64,000 nucleotides of DNA, from the NCBI GenBank assembly GCA_964587915.1, contig CAZPMK010000005.1, positions 1-64,000 on the forward strand. Direction: 5' to 3'. The notes under the pieces were generated by a model, which did no database searches, was not told the origin of the DNA, and was given only the letters and a program-made list of their open reading frames with translations. A program made the position numbers and the translations under genes. Below are positions 32,299 through 42,103 of this stretch, one piece after another. How positions within the stretch are numbered: the first letter of the stretch is position 1; each line of letters opens with the position of its first letter. The stretch is from CAG-177 sp964587915 (GTDB lineage: Bacteria > Bacillota > Clostridia > Oscillospirales > Acutalibacteraceae).

Positions 32299-33831
32299 AT
32301 GAATCAAATTGAGAATATAAAGCAAGAATCGGAGCACGAGCCCGAAAAAGTCACTCTGTATCTCAGCGATCTGTGGAAAGGCTTTTTGAAATTTTGGTGG
32401 GTCTGCATAGTGCTTGCGGTTCTTGCGGGCGGATATAAATATGTAACAGGTCGTGCGGCGTATGTACCGCTTTATACTTCGTCGGCAACATTTACCGTCA
32501 GCACGGAAAACAATATGGGCTCTATTTCGGGCGTTTCCGCATACGCTTTCTATTATGACAGCACAACGGCATCACAGCTCGAAAAAACATTTCCCTACAT
32601 TTTGAGCAGTAATCTTCTCCAAGATGCAGTCTGCGAGGATATGAAGGTCGATGTAATGCAGGCGAGCCTTAATGCCGTGGCGGTTGCGGGTTCAAATATG
32701 TTCACCATGACCGCAACGGGTATGGACCCTCAAATAACATATGACGTACTTATTTCGGCAATTAAGAATTATCCCTCGGTTGCAAAGTATGTTGTCGGAA
32801 ATATTAAGCTGAATGTCATAACTCCCGCAGAGGTTTCAACTCAGCCCTCCAACAGTGCCGTATATAAGAATACCGCATTAAAATGGGCACTCTACGGTGC
32901 GGTTTTGGGACTTGCATTCATTCTTCTTTATGCTTTTATCAGAGATACGATAAGAACCAAAAAGGATTTGAAATCGGAGCTGAATTGTGAAGCTCTCGGC
33001 GTTATACCGCAGGTTATATTCAAGAAGCATAAAATGAGCTTCAATAAATCCGTTTTGCTTACGAACGATACGGTCGGAAGCGGATTCAAGGAATCGTTTC
33101 GAGTGCTGCGTAATACATTTTTACATTCCCTCCAAAACGGTGAAAAGGTTGTTACGGTTACAAGTACCGCTCCCGGCGAGGGAAAGACAACGGTTATCAC
33201 CAATCTCGCATTATCGCTTGCAGAGCACGGCAAAAAGGTATTGATTATTGATGCCGACCTTCGCCATCCGAGCGTTGCCGCACTTTTGGACTTTGATCCC
33301 GATAATGTGAATTATGAAATAAGAAACAACAGATACGAAATTAAATATCTCGAAAAATATAAGATATCATTTATGAAGATTCTTGCAAGCGGCGACGCTA
33401 AAGAAAGAATCACGCTTAATTCTCATGAATACAGGCGTATTTTTGATGAAGTCAGAGACAGCTACGATATCATTCTTGTCGATACGCCTCCCTGCGGCCT
33501 TGTTTCGGATTCCGTCTTTGCCGCTCAGGTTTCTGACGCTTCTGTATATGTCGTATATCAAGATACGATACGCACCTCGAAAATCAAAAGCGGACTCAAC
33601 AATCTCGTTTCGTTCGATGTCAAAGTTCTCGGCTGTGTTCTGAACGGAGTCGTTTCGGGAATAACCGGCTACGGTCACAATTACGGCTATGGCTACGGCT
33701 ACGGATATAAATACGGCTACGGTAAGTATGCCTATGGCTATGGTTACGGTTACGGTGAAAGCAAAAAGCACCGCAGTAAGAAAGAAAATACCTCCGCAAA
33801 AGCGGGAGGAGCGGCAAATGAAAAAAACTAA
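32299..33831 (+). CDS. Polysaccharide co-polymerase/BY-kinase fusion 2
   Basis: This 510-residue paralog has membrane helices (about 32-50 and 195-215) around a Wzz-type periplasmic domain, then a BY-kinase. The kinase has Walker A APGEGKTT, Walker A' LIIDADLRHPSV and Walker B IILVDTPPC. The tail is a striking run of GYGYGY and KYGYG units with more than a dozen tyrosines, longer than in the neighbour. This tail overlaps the start of the next gene by 14 bases. Confidence 0.9.
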   Translation: MNQIENIKQESEHEPEKVTLYLSDLWKGFLKFWWVCIVLAVLAGGYKYVTGRAAYVPLYTSSATFTVSTENNMGSISGVSAYAFYYDSTTASQLEKTFPYILSSNLLQDAVCEDMKVDVMQASLNAVAVAGSNMFTMTATGMDPQITYDVLISAIKNYPSVAKYVVGNIKLNVITPAEVSTQPSNSAVYKNTALKWALYGAVLGLAFILLYAFIRDTIRTKKDLKSELNCEALGVIPQVIFKKHKMSFNKSVLLTNDTVGSGFKESFRVLRNTFLHSLQNGEKVVTVTSTAPGEGKTTVITNLALSLAEHGKKVLIIDADLRHPSVAALLDFDPDNVNYEIRNNRYEIKYLEKYKISFMKILASGDAKERITLNSHEYRRIFDEVRDSYDIILVDTPPCGLVSDSVFAAQVSDASVYVVYQDTIRTSKIKSGLNNLVSFDVKVLGCVLNGVVSGITGYGHNYGYGYGYGYKYGYGKYAYGYGYGYGESKKHRSKKENTSAKAGGAANEKN

Positions 33832-35542
33832 AGATTACGCAGCCCTTTTCGGCACCATGATAAAGGAATGGAAATGGCTGCTCGGATATGCGAAAGGCTA
33901 CAGAAAAATAATCATAATATATATTTTTCTCGGCATTTTCTCGGCGGTCATGTCCCTTGGAGCTTCGCTTGCTTCCAAATTTCTGGTCGATGCCGTCGTT
34001 GAGCATATTTCCTCCGATTTGCCTAAATATATAGCTCTCGTCATAGGACTTGCGGTATTTCAATATGTATTTCAGGCGTTGACCTCTTGGCTTTCCGCCG
34101 TGGTGGGAAGCAAGGCAAATAACGAAATACGAAACGATATATATACGCACATCATATCCGCTCATTGGGAGGATATCGGTGCATTCCATTCGGGAGATTT
34201 GCTAAATCGCTTGGAGGGAGATACCTCCACGGTTTCCTCCGGCGTTATCGGATTTATTCCGACGGCAGTAACAAGATTCATACAGTTTTTCGGTGCTCTC
34301 GGCATTGTTTTGTATTATGATAAGACAATGGCTGTGCTTGCACTTATGAGTGCTCCTTTCCTGTTTATCTCGTCTCGTTTTTTACTTAAAACAATAAGAA
34401 AATATAATAAGCAGACCCGTGAGCAAAACGGAAAAATTCTTTCATATTCCGAGGAGTCGGTTCAAAACATTCAAGTTATTAAGGCGTTCGATTTAACAAA
34501 CAAGTATATTTCAAATTTCAAAGCACTTCTTGAAAGCTATCGTACCATGCGTCTTGAATACGATAAATTCAGCATTATTTTGACTTTCTGCCTTTCCATG
34601 CTCGGACTTATCGTATCCTATTCCTGCTATGGCTGGGGGATATACCGTCTGTGGCAGGGTGCCATAACGTACGGTACAATGACGCTGTTTTTGCAGATTT
34701 CCGGCTCTCTTACCGGTTCCTTCAGTGCTCTTGCCTCTCTTGCACCTACGGCTGTTTCTCTTGCTACCGCCGCAGGCAGAATAATGGAGGTCACCTGCTT
34801 CAGCGAAGAAAAGGATACCGATAAAGACAAGGCTTTGAGCATTCTGAAACGCAGTACGGTCGACGGAGTAACCCTTGTGTTTGAAAATGTTTCTTTTCGG
34901 TACCGTGGCGGTGAAACTCCCGTGCTGAAGAATATTTCTTTTGAAGCGACTCCGGGAAGTACAATCGGACTTATCGGACCGTCCGGCGAGGGCAAAACAA
35001 CGGTTTTGAAGCTGATTCTCGGAATTGTCAAGCCGACAGACGGCAGAATATATCTGCGTTCATCAGACGGTGAAACAATTGATGTTTCGGACAGCACACG
35101 CCGCTTTTGTTCCTATGTTCCGCAGGATGTCGGTATGTTTTCGGGCACGATTGCCGAAAATTTGCGTCTTGCCTGTCCGCAGGCTGATGATGAAATGCTT
35201 GTAAATGCATTGAAAACCGCCGATATCTATTCGTATGTTTCCTCACTTTCCGACGGACTCAACACCATGGTGGGGGAGGGCGGAACGAATTTTTCACAGG
35301 GACAGCTTCAAAGGCTTGCAATAGCACGTGCCGTATTGCGAGATTCCCTCATAACCTTGATGGACGAAACTACCTCTGCCCTTGACATGGATACCGAAAA
35401 GCGTGTGCTTGAAAATATCATGTCTCGCAGCAGTTCAAAAATACGCATTATCACAACCCACAGAGAGAGTATGCTCAAATATTGCGACTCTGTCTATAAA
35501 ATCAGTGCCAACGGAGAAATGACAAAAACTATTAAGGAATGA
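33818..35542 (+). CDS. ABC exporter inside the polysaccharide cluster
   Basis: This 574-residue fused TMD-NBD protein has six predicted membrane segments in its first 300 residues. The NBD has Walker A GPSGEGKTT, Walker B ITLMDETTSALD and switch TTHRE; the signature is altered to FSQGQLQ. The start at 33818 follows GGGAGGA and lies inside the kinase gene; the frame extends upstream only as its shadow. It could be a homodimeric lipid or glycolipid exporter. Its role beside a Wzx/Wzy system is unclear. Confidence 0.88.
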   Translation: MKKTKDYAALFGTMIKEWKWLLGYAKGYRKIIIIYIFLGIFSAVMSLGASLASKFLVDAVVEHISSDLPKYIALVIGLAVFQYVFQALTSWLSAVVGSKANNEIRNDIYTHIISAHWEDIGAFHSGDLLNRLEGDTSTVSSGVIGFIPTAVTRFIQFFGALGIVLYYDKTMAVLALMSAPFLFISSRFLLKTIRKYNKQTREQNGKILSYSEESVQNIQVIKAFDLTNKYISNFKALLESYRTMRLEYDKFSIILTFCLSMLGLIVSYSCYGWGIYRLWQGAITYGTMTLFLQISGSLTGSFSALASLAPTAVSLATAAGRIMEVTCFSEEKDTDKDKALSILKRSTVDGVTLVFENVSFRYRGGETPVLKNISFEATPGSTIGLIGPSGEGKTTVLKLILGIVKPTDGRIYLRSSDGETIDVSDSTRRFCSYVPQDVGMFSGTIAENLRLACPQADDEMLVNALKTADIYSYVSSLSDGLNTMVGEGGTNFSQGQLQRLAIARAVLRDSLITLMDETTSALDMDTEKRVLENIMSRSSSKIRIITTHRESMLKYCDSVYKISANGEMTKTIKE

Positions 35543-35546
35543 TGAA

Positions 35547-37499
35547 ATGAAACGACGCAGTGCGCTTTCTGAAAAATTCCATATCGAGCATTGGTATCTT
35601 ATAAGTATTTTGCTTGTAATTTACGATATAATGGCGGTGAATATTTCGTATTTTCTCGCCTTGCTGTTTAGATTTGACGGCTATTTTTCACAAATACCCC
35701 GGTACTATATGGATGCTTATGCCAAATTCATACCCATATATTCCGTTATTTGCATCGTGGTATTCTCAATTTCAAAAATGTATCAAAGTGTATGGCGTTA
35801 TGCGAGCTTTAATGAGCTTATAAGAACATTTATCGGAAGCTCCGTTGCTTCGATAACTCATATAGTTTTGATAACCTTGATTTTTCAAAGAATGCCAATT
35901 TCGTATTATCTCTGGGGCTCCTGTTTCCAGATGATTTTGCTTGCCGTCGCACGCTTTTCGTACCGATTTGCACTTCTTGAAATTCGCCGTTTGAGAAATT
36001 CCGTCGGAACTCATAACGTTATGGTTATCGGTGCCGGCGGTGCAGGTCAAACAATAATCAGAAGCATAGTAAAAAATCGTCTTTCGGGCGACAGAGTGGT
36101 TTGCATAATTGACGACAATCCCAACAAATGGAACAGATACATTGACGGCGTACCCATTGTCGGCGGCAGAGATGACATTCTTCATTTTGTCGATAAATAT
36201 AATATTGATAAGATTTATATTGCAATTCCGAGTGCATCAAAGGAAAGCAAGCGTGACCTTATAAGCATTTGCAGTGAGACGAATTGCGTGCTGAAAAATC
36301 TCCCCGATTTTTATCAATATGCCAATACCGACATAAGTACTGATTCTCTGCGTGATGTTTCAGTTGAAGATCTCCTCGGAAGAGAGCCTCTTTCAACCGA
36401 TATGAACGATGTTTTTGATCTTATAATGGATAAAACCATTCTTGTAACGGGCGGCGGAGGTTCAATAGGCAGCGAGCTTTGCAGGCAGATAGCTGCACAT
36501 AAGCCCAAGGAGCTTATCATATTTGATATCTACGAAAATAATGCATACAACATTCAGCAAGAGCTGTTGAGCAAATTCCCCGAACTGAATCTCACCGTGC
36601 TCATAGGCTCGGTTCGTGATTCAAGGCGACTTGAGGATGTATTCAAAAAATACAATCCGGAAATCGTTTATCACGCTGCGGCACACAAGCATGTTCCTCT
36701 CATGGAGGACAGCCCGTGTGAAGCGATAAAGAATAATGTTATCGGAACATACAAAACCGCATATGCCGCAATGATGAATAATTGCCGTCGCTTTGTGCTC
36801 ATCAGCACGGATAAGGCAGTTAATCCCACCAATATAATGGGTGCAAGCAAACGACTTTGCGAAATGATAATACAAGCGTTTGACCGATGCGTTAAGAACG
36901 GTGATTACAAAGATATTACCACCATGCGTATTCACGGAAAGAACAAGATCGAAACTCCGAGCGGTAAGGTGCGTACCGAATTTGTCGCGGTTCGTTTCGG
37001 CAATGTTCTCGGTTCAAACGGTTCGGTAGTTCCGTTGTTCAAACAGCAAATTGAGAACGGAGGACCGCTTACCGTAACGCATCCGGATATTGTCAGATAT
37101 TTTATGACGATTCCCGAGGCGGTGTCCCTTGTTCTTCTTGCAGGTGCATATGCTCACGGCGGAGAAATTTTCGTTCTTGATATGGGTTCTCCCGTGAAGA
37201 TTGACACGCTTGCACGAAATCTTATTAAGCTCTCGGGACTTGTTCCCGATGTTGATATCAAGATTGAATACACGGGACTCAGACCCGGCGAAAAGCTGTA
37301 TGAAGAAAAGCTGATGGCAGAGGAGGGGCTTAAACGCACTCCGAACAAGCTGATACATATCGGAAATCCCATTCCGTTCGATACAGCCGATTTCCGCAAA
37401 CGGCTCGATGATTTGATGATTGCCGCATATGAAAATGACGATAACATAAAGTATCTTGTTAAAGAGCTGGTTCCGACTTATATACTTAAAGAAGATTAG
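35547..37499 (+). CDS. Membrane NDP-sugar 4,6-dehydratase (CapD/EpsC type)
   Basis: This 650-residue protein has four N-terminal membrane helices, a CoA-binding-like Rossmann domain (VMVIGAGGAGQTI near 155) and a C-terminal SDR domain with ILVTGGGGSIGSE (near 300), STDKAVNPTNIMGASKR and AAAHKHVPLME. Family members convert UDP-GlcNAc to the 4-keto-6-deoxy sugar, the first step to bacillosamine or FucNAc-type sugars. The following phosphoglycosyl transferase probably uses a derived sugar. An aminotransferase was not found nearby. Confidence 0.92.
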   Translation: MKRRSALSEKFHIEHWYLISILLVIYDIMAVNISYFLALLFRFDGYFSQIPRYYMDAYAKFIPIYSVICIVVFSISKMYQSVWRYASFNELIRTFIGSSVASITHIVLITLIFQRMPISYYLWGSCFQMILLAVARFSYRFALLEIRRLRNSVGTHNVMVIGAGGAGQTIIRSIVKNRLSGDRVVCIIDDNPNKWNRYIDGVPIVGGRDDILHFVDKYNIDKIYIAIPSASKESKRDLISICSETNCVLKNLPDFYQYANTDISTDSLRDVSVEDLLGREPLSTDMNDVFDLIMDKTILVTGGGGSIGSELCRQIAAHKPKELIIFDIYENNAYNIQQELLSKFPELNLTVLIGSVRDSRRLEDVFKKYNPEIVYHAAAHKHVPLMEDSPCEAIKNNVIGTYKTAYAAMMNNCRRFVLISTDKAVNPTNIMGASKRLCEMIIQAFDRCVKNGDYKDITTMRIHGKNKIETPSGKVRTEFVAVRFGNVLGSNGSVVPLFKQQIENGGPLTVTHPDIVRYFMTIPEAVSLVLLAGAYAHGGEIFVLDMGSPVKIDTLARNLIKLSGLVPDVDIKIEYTGLRPGEKLYEEKLMAEEGLKRTPNKLIHIGNPIPFDTADFRKRLDDLMIAAYENDDNIKYLVKELVPTYILKED

Positions 37500-37515
37500 T
37501 TTATGGGGTGTATTT

Positions 37516-38211
37516 ATGCCGACGGCAAAAAAAGAAAAATGCGGCTATGCAGGAATATACAACAGATTTTTTAAGCGTGTTTTTGATTTTGCTGCAGCAC
37601 TGATACTGTCTGTTATTTTGCTTCCGATAGTATTGATTTTTGCCGCCGTTATTGCCGCAGATGACGGATTTCCCGTCTTTTATACCCCGCTTCGAGGCGG
37701 ATATAAAGGGAAGTCGTTCAGAATATTTAAATTCAGAACAATGATCAAGAATGCCGATAAGCTCGGCGGCGGAACAACGGCATTAAATGATTCAAGAATA
37801 ACACGCTCCGGAGCATTTTTGAGAAAGGTCAAGGGCGACGAAATAGTGCAGATTTACAATGTGCTTCTCGGAAACATGAGCTTTGTCGGACCGCGACCCG
37901 AATTATTGAAGTATACCGATCAATATGAAGGCGAAGAAAAGCTGATTTTTGAAGTTCGACCGGGAATTACCGATTACAGCTCCCTTGAACTTATAAGCCT
38001 TGACGAAATCGTCGGTGCCGATAATGCAGACGAAATGTACGAAAAATATGTCCTAAAGCATAAAAACGCGTTACGAATCAAATATGCACGCGAGGTTTCA
38101 CTGAAAACGGATATTACATTATTCGTTAAAACTGTTTTCAGCGTTTTGAAAAAAGCGTTCGGATATTTTACTGCGGCTAAGGAGAAAACCGATGGAGTAC
38201 ACAACTCTTAA
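37516..38211 (+). CDS. Initiating phosphoglycosyl transferase
   Basis: This 231-residue monotopic bacterial sugar transferase moves a sugar-1-phosphate onto undecaprenyl phosphate to start the repeat unit. The N-terminal re-entrant helix (FFKRVFDFAAALILSVILLPI), PLRGGYKGKSFRIFKFRTM, and VGPRPEL with RPGITDYSSLE are typical of the PglC/WcaJ-catalytic family. The start at 37516 follows GGGGTG; a longer upstream frame overlaps the dehydratase. Confidence 0.93.
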   Translation: MPTAKKEKCGYAGIYNRFFKRVFDFAAALILSVILLPIVLIFAAVIAADDGFPVFYTPLRGGYKGKSFRIFKFRTMIKNADKLGGGTTALNDSRITRSGAFLRKVKGDEIVQIYNVLLGNMSFVGPRPELLKYTDQYEGEEKLIFEVRPGITDYSSLELISLDEIVGADNADEMYEKYVLKHKNALRIKYAREVSLKTDITLFVKTVFSVLKKAFGYFTAAKEKTDGVHNS

Positions 38212-39127
38212 AAACACCGAAATAAAGGTTTCACGGCTTTGCATGGGCGGATGTCCCATGGGCGGTTACGGCTGGGGCGCCGTTGATGAAGGTGAATTGG
38301 TTTCTTCCGTTCGTGCTGCTCTTGACAGCGGAGTAAATTTTTTTGATACTGCCGACACCTACGGACTCGGTCAATCGGAAAAGACACTTGCAAAGGCTCT
38401 CGGCTCCGACAGAAGCAAAGCAGTTATCGCAACAAAATTCGGTGTTCGAGTTGAAAATTCAAAGACCTTTTACGATAATTCTCCAAAATACATCGTTAAA
38501 GCTCTTGATGCAAGTCTGCAAAGGCTTAAAACCGATTATGTCGATTTGTATCAGGTTCATTACAGAGACGGCGTAACGCCTCTTGATGCCGTTGTTGAAA
38601 CGCTCGAAAGGCTCAAAGAGAGCGGTAAAATTTTAAGCTACGGATTATCCAATATTCACAGCAAAGATTTTTCCGAAATAAAACCGTTTACCGGAAAATT
38701 TGTTTCGTGTCAAGATGAGTTTTCACTCGCCTGTCGTAAAAATGAAGCCGATTTAACATTTTTGCGTGACGAGCTTTTGCTCACCCCCATGACTTGGGGC
38801 AGTTTGGGTCAAGGGATACTCACAGGTAAATACGATTCGTCCGTCACCTTTGAAAGCAATGACAGACGAAGCAGAGATATATATGTTAATTTCCACGGGA
38901 AAAAGCTCAAACAAAATCTGCGTATCGTCGATGTTCTCAGAACGATTTCGGAAAATCACTCAAAGAGCATTTCTGCCTGTGCAATACGCTGGATTTTGGA
39001 TACTATGAAAGATTCCGTCGTTATTGCGGGAATCAAGAAGCCTGCACAGCTTATTTCCAATGCAGAAGCAACAGATTGGCATTTAACCGAAAACGAAATT
39101 CAAATGCTGAATGAGGTGTCAAAATGA
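38192..39127 (+). CDS. Aldo/keto reductase
   Basis: This 311-residue NADPH-dependent TIM-barrel reductase has FFDTADTYGLGQSE (catalytic Asp/Tyr), VIATKFGV (Lys) and LYQVHYRD (His). AAGGAG precedes ATG, which lies inside the preceding gene. Location suggests reduction of a keto-sugar intermediate, perhaps after the 4,6-dehydratase, but sequence alone does not show the substrate. Confidence 0.88.
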   Translation: MEYTTLKNTEIKVSRLCMGGCPMGGYGWGAVDEGELVSSVRAALDSGVNFFDTADTYGLGQSEKTLAKALGSDRSKAVIATKFGVRVENSKTFYDNSPKYIVKALDASLQRLKTDYVDLYQVHYRDGVTPLDAVVETLERLKESGKILSYGLSNIHSKDFSEIKPFTGKFVSCQDEFSLACRKNEADLTFLRDELLLTPMTWGSLGQGILTGKYDSSVTFESNDRRSRDIYVNFHGKKLKQNLRIVDVLRTISENHSKSISACAIRWILDTMKDSVVIAGIKKPAQLISNAEATDWHLTENEIQMLNEVSK

Positions 39128-40149
39128 CTGCGGCAAAGAGCAGATTGCACGAAATTGATATACTTTACGCTTTCGGAACGATACTTGTAATTTTCGGTCA
39201 TTCCCACTCAAGTGATTGGGGTTCGTTTTCAATATATTTTGCGAAATGTATTGAATTTGTTTATACATTCCATATGCCGCTTTTCTTCATTATTGCAGGC
39301 TTTCTCCTCGCACATTCCAATGCCGTTTCACAGCTCGGCTATTTTGCATGGCTGAAAGATAAAGCACTTCGGCTTTTAACGCCTTATGTCGTTATAACCT
39401 TAGTCTTGATGTTACCAAAATACATTTATGAAAATAAAGGCTTGTCCGGATTTTCATTTTATGATTTTATTCTGCCGTTCGCAGAACCGAGAAACGGTGT
39501 TTTCGGTCACTTTTGGTTCTTGTATGTTTTATTTATCTTTTATGCCGTATTCGGCTTTTTAAAGTATTATGATGACTGCGGAAAAATCAAGTCAAAATTT
39601 TTATTTTCACTCACTCTTCTGTTACTTGCGGTAAAATTTCTGCCGATAAACAAAACACTTTTCTCCTTATCCGACATTTGTACTGTTGCATTTTATTTCT
39701 CGGCAGGCTATCTGCTTTTCCGTTTATTGTCGAAGAAGACAATTGAAATTAAACCTTTCATCAGGTTTTTAATCTCCGTCTTCGGTATCATTACTTCGGT
39801 TCTGATTTTTATTTTTACGCAGAATAGGTATATCGGTAAGGAATACTTCAATTTTATTATATCTTTGCTAATGCCCTTTTCCCTTTGGCAAATAGCGGTA
39901 TTACTTAAAGATAAAAGCACACCTCTGCTTGATTTTATATCATCCAATCTGTTTACTTTCTATATTTACGCGTGGCCTTTCCAAGCGGCGTCACAGATTG
40001 TATGTAATTATTTTAATGCACAGTGGTATATACTTACCTCCGTAATGTTTTTAACCGGAATTATATGTCCGAGTGTGATTATCTATATCTATAAAAATTG
40101 TGACTTTTTGCATAAGCACCCGATAAAATTGCTGTTGGGTATGAGATGA
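39124..40149 (+). CDS. Acyltransferase-3 family membrane protein (first)
   Basis: This 341-residue protein has about ten hydrophobic helices and the family start RLHEIDILYAFGTILVIFGHSH with the essential His, then FHMPLFFIIAGFL and NGVFGHFWFLYVLF. It probably O-acetylates or otherwise acylates the glycan. ATGA overlap with the aldo/keto reductase indicates coupling. Confidence 0.88.
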   Translation: MTAAKSRLHEIDILYAFGTILVIFGHSHSSDWGSFSIYFAKCIEFVYTFHMPLFFIIAGFLLAHSNAVSQLGYFAWLKDKALRLLTPYVVITLVLMLPKYIYENKGLSGFSFYDFILPFAEPRNGVFGHFWFLYVLFIFYAVFGFLKYYDDCGKIKSKFLFSLTLLLLAVKFLPINKTLFSLSDICTVAFYFSAGYLLFRLLSKKTIEIKPFIRFLISVFGIITSVLIFIFTQNRYIGKEYFNFIISLLMPFSLWQIAVLLKDKSTPLLDFISSNLFTFYIYAWPFQAASQIVCNYFNAQWYILTSVMFLTGIICPSVIIYIYKNCDFLHKHPIKLLLGMR

Positions 40150-40162
40150 GGAGTGATTGACA

Positions 40163-41092
40163 ATGAACAGTACACAGCTTGCATGGCTTATTCGCCGTCA
40201 CGGTATTGAAATGACCCATCTCTCCGGCGGAAGTCATATTGGTGCAATATTGTCCGTTGCGGATATAATTGCCGTGCTGTATTCCGATATAATCCGCTAT
40301 GATACAAATAATCCCAAAAACAAGGAACGAGACCGTTTTATATTGAGCAAGGGTCATGCAGGTGCGGCTATTTATGCTGCTTTGGCGGAAAGCGGTTTCT
40401 TTGACCCTACGGAACTAAAAACGCATTATCAAAACGGAAGCCGACTTTCGGGGCACGTCTCTCATCATGTGCCGGGTGTTGATTTCTCCACGGGTTCTCT
40501 CGGTCACGGATTGTCTGCGGGTGCGGGAATGGCTTTATCCCTAAAGCAGGACGGCAGCTCAAATCGGGTATTTGTTGTGTTGGGCGACGGAGAATGTGAC
40601 GAAGGCTCCGTTTGGGAAGCTGCACTTTTTGCAAATCATTACGGGCTTGACAATCTTGTTGCAATTGTTGACCATAACCATATGCAAAGTCTTGATTATT
40701 GTGAAAAAACAATCAAGCTCGAAAGTCTAACCGCCAAATGGAGAGCTTTCGGTTGGAACGCTGTTGAACTCGACGGTCATAATCATGACGAATTAAAAAA
40801 AGCTCTCAAAGGCGGCAATTTTAACGGCAAACCGACGGTTATAATTGCAAATACCATCAAGGGAAAAGGCATATCGTTTATGGAGAATGATATACTTTGG
40901 CATTATCGTTTTCCGCACGACGGCTGGGAATATGACGGTGCCGTTTCAGAGCTTCATAAAGTGATTCCCGAAGGAGTGACAGATCCATACACACCGAACG
41001 GGATAAAAAATCCGATAATGCCCGATGAAAATGCGGATATCGGCAATAACCATACCGCTTCTTCAGGCTGGCATCCGACTTATTTTATTTAG
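40163..41092 (+). CDS. Transketolase-like, N-terminal subunit
   Basis: This 309-residue subunit has the TPP-binding half: SKGHAGAAIYAAL, GSLGHGLSAGAGMAL and the GDGECDEGSVWEAALFA...VDHNHMQ cofactor motif. GAGGAG precedes ATG (40163). The C-terminal half is at 42100, separated by an acyltransferase gene. Two-subunit transketolases transfer ketol groups between sugar phosphates; in a glycan cluster it may make an unusual ketose or branched precursor. The extended C-terminus (about 270-309) is not part of the core fold. Confidence 0.9.
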   Translation: MNSTQLAWLIRRHGIEMTHLSGGSHIGAILSVADIIAVLYSDIIRYDTNNPKNKERDRFILSKGHAGAAIYAALAESGFFDPTELKTHYQNGSRLSGHVSHHVPGVDFSTGSLGHGLSAGAGMALSLKQDGSSNRVFVVLGDGECDEGSVWEAALFANHYGLDNLVAIVDHNHMQSLDYCEKTIKLESLTAKWRAFGWNAVELDGHNHDELKKALKGGNFNGKPTVIIANTIKGKGISFMENDILWHYRFPHDGWEYDGAVSELHKVIPEGVTDPYTPNGIKNPIMPDENADIGNNHTASSGWHPTYFI

Positions 41093-41116
41093 GTTAGATT
41101 TCGGAGGGGTAGTTGT

Positions 41117-42103
41117 ATGTTTGAGTTTGTTTATTGGTTGAGAATGATTGCGGCGGCAATGATAACCAATTCGCATTTTGCAGATATCTGGCCTACATCC
41201 GCTTTGGCATTCGGAGGCCATTTTGGTAATTGTATTTACTTTTTTCTTTCGGGCTTTCTTCTGCACTCCATTCATGAAAATTTTCCAAAATGGTATGCAA
41301 AAAGAATAATACGAATATATCCTGCGGTGTGGATTGCATCTGCAATAAATATTTTGCCGACTTTTACCGAAGATTACGGAGTAATGGCATATGTTCATTG
41401 TTTTTTGTACCCGACGAGATTTCATTTTGTTGCTTCCGTTTTAATTTTGTATATTTTCTTCTATGCTTTCAGATATATTCAGCAGAAATTGAGATTTAAT
41501 ACCCTGTGGGCGGTTCTTGTTATATTTATTGCCTATATTCTTGTTTATGTCTTTACTTTTGATAAATCGTACTATCATATTGATGATGTTAACGAAAATT
41601 GGTGCAAATTTATGTTTGCACAAGCGATGCTGCTGGGATCATACGCAAGGGAAAATTATGATAGAATTTCAGCAAAAATAAATACAAAAAACATAATAAT
41701 CTTTATCGTTTTTACGATTCTTTATTTTGCAATGAAATTGTCACTTCGCCACATACCTGAAGTGAGCTTGTTCCAGTTTGTGTTACCGATAATTGTATGT
41801 ATTTATATCTATAATTTTTCAATAGTTTTTATAAAACTTGAAAAATCCGGCGTTTTTGAAAAGGTAAACAAGAATTTTAGCAAGTTTGTAAAGTTTATGG
41901 CCGGGATATCATTTGAAATATACTTGATTCAAAATCCGCTTATCACATATTTTTCGACCAAATCTTTTCCACTCAGATTGATTTTGGTTACGGTTTCCAT
42001 AATAATATATGCGTTTTTAGTACACACAATTGCTTCGTTTGTTCAAAAGAACATACTTAAACTGCCTGCATTCCGCAAAGAAAAGAAAGAGGCGTTGAAA
42101 TGA
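41117..42103 (+). CDS. Acyltransferase-3 family membrane protein (second)
   Basis: This 328-residue, multi-helix protein begins FEFVYWLRMIAAAMITNSHF, a variant of the acyltransferase-3 start, followed by YFFLSGFLLHSI and KRIIRIYPAVWIAS. GGAGGGG precedes ATG. It is AT-richer by eye than the two transketolase halves on either side, so it looks inserted between them. Confidence 0.82.
   Translation: MFEFVYWLRMIAAAMITNSHFADIWPTSALAFGGHFGNCIYFFLSGFLLHSIHENFPKWYAKRIIRIYPAVWIASAINILPTFTEDYGVMAYVHCFLYPTRFHFVASVLILYIFFYAFRYIQQKLRFNTLWAVLVIFIAYILVYVFTFDKSYYHIDDVNENWCKFMFAQAMLLGSYARENYDRISAKINTKNIIIFIVFTILYFAMKLSLRHIPEVSLFQFVLPIIVCIYIYNFSIVFIKLEKSGVFEKVNKNFSKFVKFMAGISFEIYLIQNPLITYFSTKSFPLRLILVTVSIIIYAFLVHTIASFVQKNILKLPAFRKEKKEALK

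Noticed and set aside
33665..33760. Tandem DNA repeat (GGCTACGGCTAC type) as a CRISPR or satellite
   Set aside because: It encodes the Gly-Tyr repeat tail of the BY-kinase in frame and has no spacer structure.
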